A stretch of DNA of 64,000 bases from Alphaproteobacteria bacterium UBA3612 (GTDB taxonomy: Bacteria; Pseudomonadota; Alphaproteobacteria; Sphingomonadales; Sphingomonadaceae). Where the stretch lies: assembly GCA_002375465.1 (NCBI GenBank), contig DFLT01000014.1:1-64000 (forward strand), given 5' to 3'. Numbering within the stretch: position 1 is the first letter of the stretch; the number at the start of each line of letters is the position of its first letter. The notes under the pieces were generated by a model. That model did no database searches. It was given only the letters and a program-made list of their open reading frames with translations, and was not told where the DNA came from. Below are positions 62,923 to 64,000 of this stretch, piece by piece. The position numbers and the translations under genes were made by a program.

Positions 62923-64000
62923 TTATTCTCGGCGATAGCGCGACACAAACTCCGTAGCGAATTTCGCGAGATGGCCTTTTCTGATTGCGCCGCGCAACGC
63001 CGCCATTAGCTGCTGATAAAAAGCCAGATTATGCTCTGTCATCAGCATGGCGCCAAGGATTTCGCCAGAGCGGATGAGGTGGTGCAGATAGGCGCGGCTA
63101 TATTCACCACACACCGAACATGAACAATCCGGGTCCAGGGGGCCGGTGTCCTCCTTGAACTTCGCGTTGCGAATGTTGAGCGGACCGTCATGGGTAAATG
63201 CCTGACCAGTGCGGCCACTGCGCGTTGGCAAGACGCAGTCGAACATGTCGATACCGCGCGTAACTGCGCCGACAATGTCGTCGGGCTTGCCCACGCCCAT
63301 CAAATATCGCGGCCGGTCTTCGGGCAGCATTTGCGGGGCGTAATCGAGGACGGCAAACATCTGCTCCTGCCCTTCGCCCACGGCGAGGCCGCCGACCGCG
63401 TATCCGTCAAAACCTATGTTTTGCAGCGCCTCCGAACTTTGTTGCCGCAGATCCTGCCACATCGATCCCTGCTGAATTCCGAACAGGGCGGCGCCTGCTG
63501 CATGTTCCACGCCGGAATCGAAGGCATCGCGGCTACGCCGTGCCCAGCGCATGGACCGGTGCATGCTGGCGGCGGCGGCGTCCTTCTCCACCGGCCAGCC
63601 CGTGCATTCGTCGAAAACCATGACGATGTCGCTGCCCAGATTGCGCTGGATCTCCATCGACCGTTCGGGTGACAACATGTGCCGCGAACCGTCCAGATGA
63701 GATTTGAAGGCGACACCCTCTTCGCTCTGCTGGGTTAGCTCCGACAGGCTCATCACCTGAAAGCCGCCGGAATCAGTCAGGATCGGCCGATCCCAGCGCA
63801 TGAATTCGTGTAGTCCGCCTAGCCGGGCGATGCGTTCATCCCCAGGACGCAACATCAGATGATAGGTATTGCCAAGGATGATGTCGGCGCCAAGGGCGCG
63901 AACATCGCCGGGCTTCATCGCCTTTACCGTCGCAGCGGTGCCGACGGGCATGAAGGCCGGGGTCCTGATTTCGCCGCGCCGCATGGCTATCGTTCCGGTG
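62923..64000 (-). CDS. tgt: queuine tRNA-ribosyltransferase, start beyond the window
   Basis: 359 codons are visible. The frame is open at the right edge (TGTIAMRRGEIRTPAF), so the true start lies outside. Motifs are TDSGGFQVMSL with the catalytic Asp, GGLAVGEGQEQM and the nucleophile Asp in FDCVLPTRSGRTG, and the zinc site CSCSVCGEYSRAYLHHL. The enzyme exchanges guanine 34 for preQ1 in tRNAs with GUN anticodons. It converges on the DUF4136 gene. Identification is certain. Confidence 0.96.
   Translation of the reverse strand, partial: TGTIAMRRGEIRTPAFMPVGTAATVKAMKPGDVRALGADIILGNTYHLMLRPGDERIARLGGLHEFMRWDRPILTDSGGFQVMSLSELTQQSEEGVAFKSHLDGSRHMLSPERSMEIQRNLGSDIVMVFDECTGWPVEKDAAAASMHRSMRWARRSRDAFDSGVEHAAGAALFGIQQGSMWQDLRQQSSEALQNIGFDGYAVGGLAVGEGQEQMFAVLDYAPQMLPEDRPRYLMGVGKPDDIVGAVTRGIDMFDCVLPTRSGRTGQAFTHDGPLNIRNAKFKEDTGPLDPDCSCSVCGEYSRAYLHHLIRSGEILGAMLMTEHNLAFYQQLMAALRGAIRKGHLAKFATEFVSRYRRE

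Overview
The window is high-GC alphaproteobacterial DNA, most probably from the order Sphingomonadales. The reasons are the CcrM-type GANTC methyltransferase, the NnrU, Tim44-like, SecB and MurJ set, an iron-type TonB receptor with an EEIVITGSRI plug start, a PEP-CTERM protein, and ParC and RNase III of alphaproteobacterial type. I cannot name the genus from sequence reading alone.

Positions 1-17775 are an accessory region. It opens with the tail of an S24/LexA-like repressor. Two attachment-type sites share one architecture: GGGGGTAT, 4 bases, GGGGGTAT, 61 bases, then a 15-base core (279-374 and 17680-17775). The DNA between them looks like an integrative element that has lost its integrase. 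Its cargo is copper handling. A CsoR-type repressor gene and a divergent copAB-type operon face each other across two palindromic operators (12309-12347). Leftward run csoR, a DUF2231 membrane protein, a His/Met-tailed lipoprotein, a DUF411 metal protein, a copper P-type ATPase, a two-helix potassium-type channel and a DUF305 protein, most of them overlapping or abutting. Rightward run the periplasmic multicopper oxidase CopA, the outer-membrane CopB, an NTF2-like protein and a PepSY membrane protein. Further left lie small membrane proteins, a lipoprotein, an APC permease fused to the remains of a second P-type ATPase, an EamA exporter, an ATP-grasp-like protein and a Met/His-rich periplasmic protein. 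An IS5-family element (IS427 type, -1 frameshift) sits at the right end.

The right core ends just before the terminator of katG (an exported-looking catalase-peroxidase). From there to the end the DNA looks like ordinary chromosome. 17.8-29 kb: katG, a methyltransferase, a class A beta-lactamase-like enzyme with an unusual omega loop, OsmC, cardiolipin synthase, a GH84 glycosidase, a DJ-1/PfpI protein and a GGDEF-EAL protein. 29-38 kb: parC, recO, and an era-rnc-lepB operon with 4-base overlaps, then pgi and typA. 38-46 kb: a PEP-CTERM protein, mntP, gabD, a large TonB-dependent receptor, small envelope proteins and a zinc metallopeptidase. 46-50 kb: a YaiI-like protein overlapping an M23 peptidase, a DUF882 peptidase and a radical SAM protein. 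50-64 kb: folP-ccrM, rnhB-thiD, glmM, an alanine/sodium symporter, nnrU-like, Tim44-like facing secB, murJ-trpS, a DUF4136 lipoprotein and tgt, which runs off the right edge.

The most puzzling non-annotated stretch is 46198-46453. It has a good sigma-70 promoter, an almost perfect Shine-Dalgarno sequence, two overlapping 18-codon frames and a hairpin-rich tail, with no larger gene on that strand. No rRNA, tRNA or CRISPR array was found.
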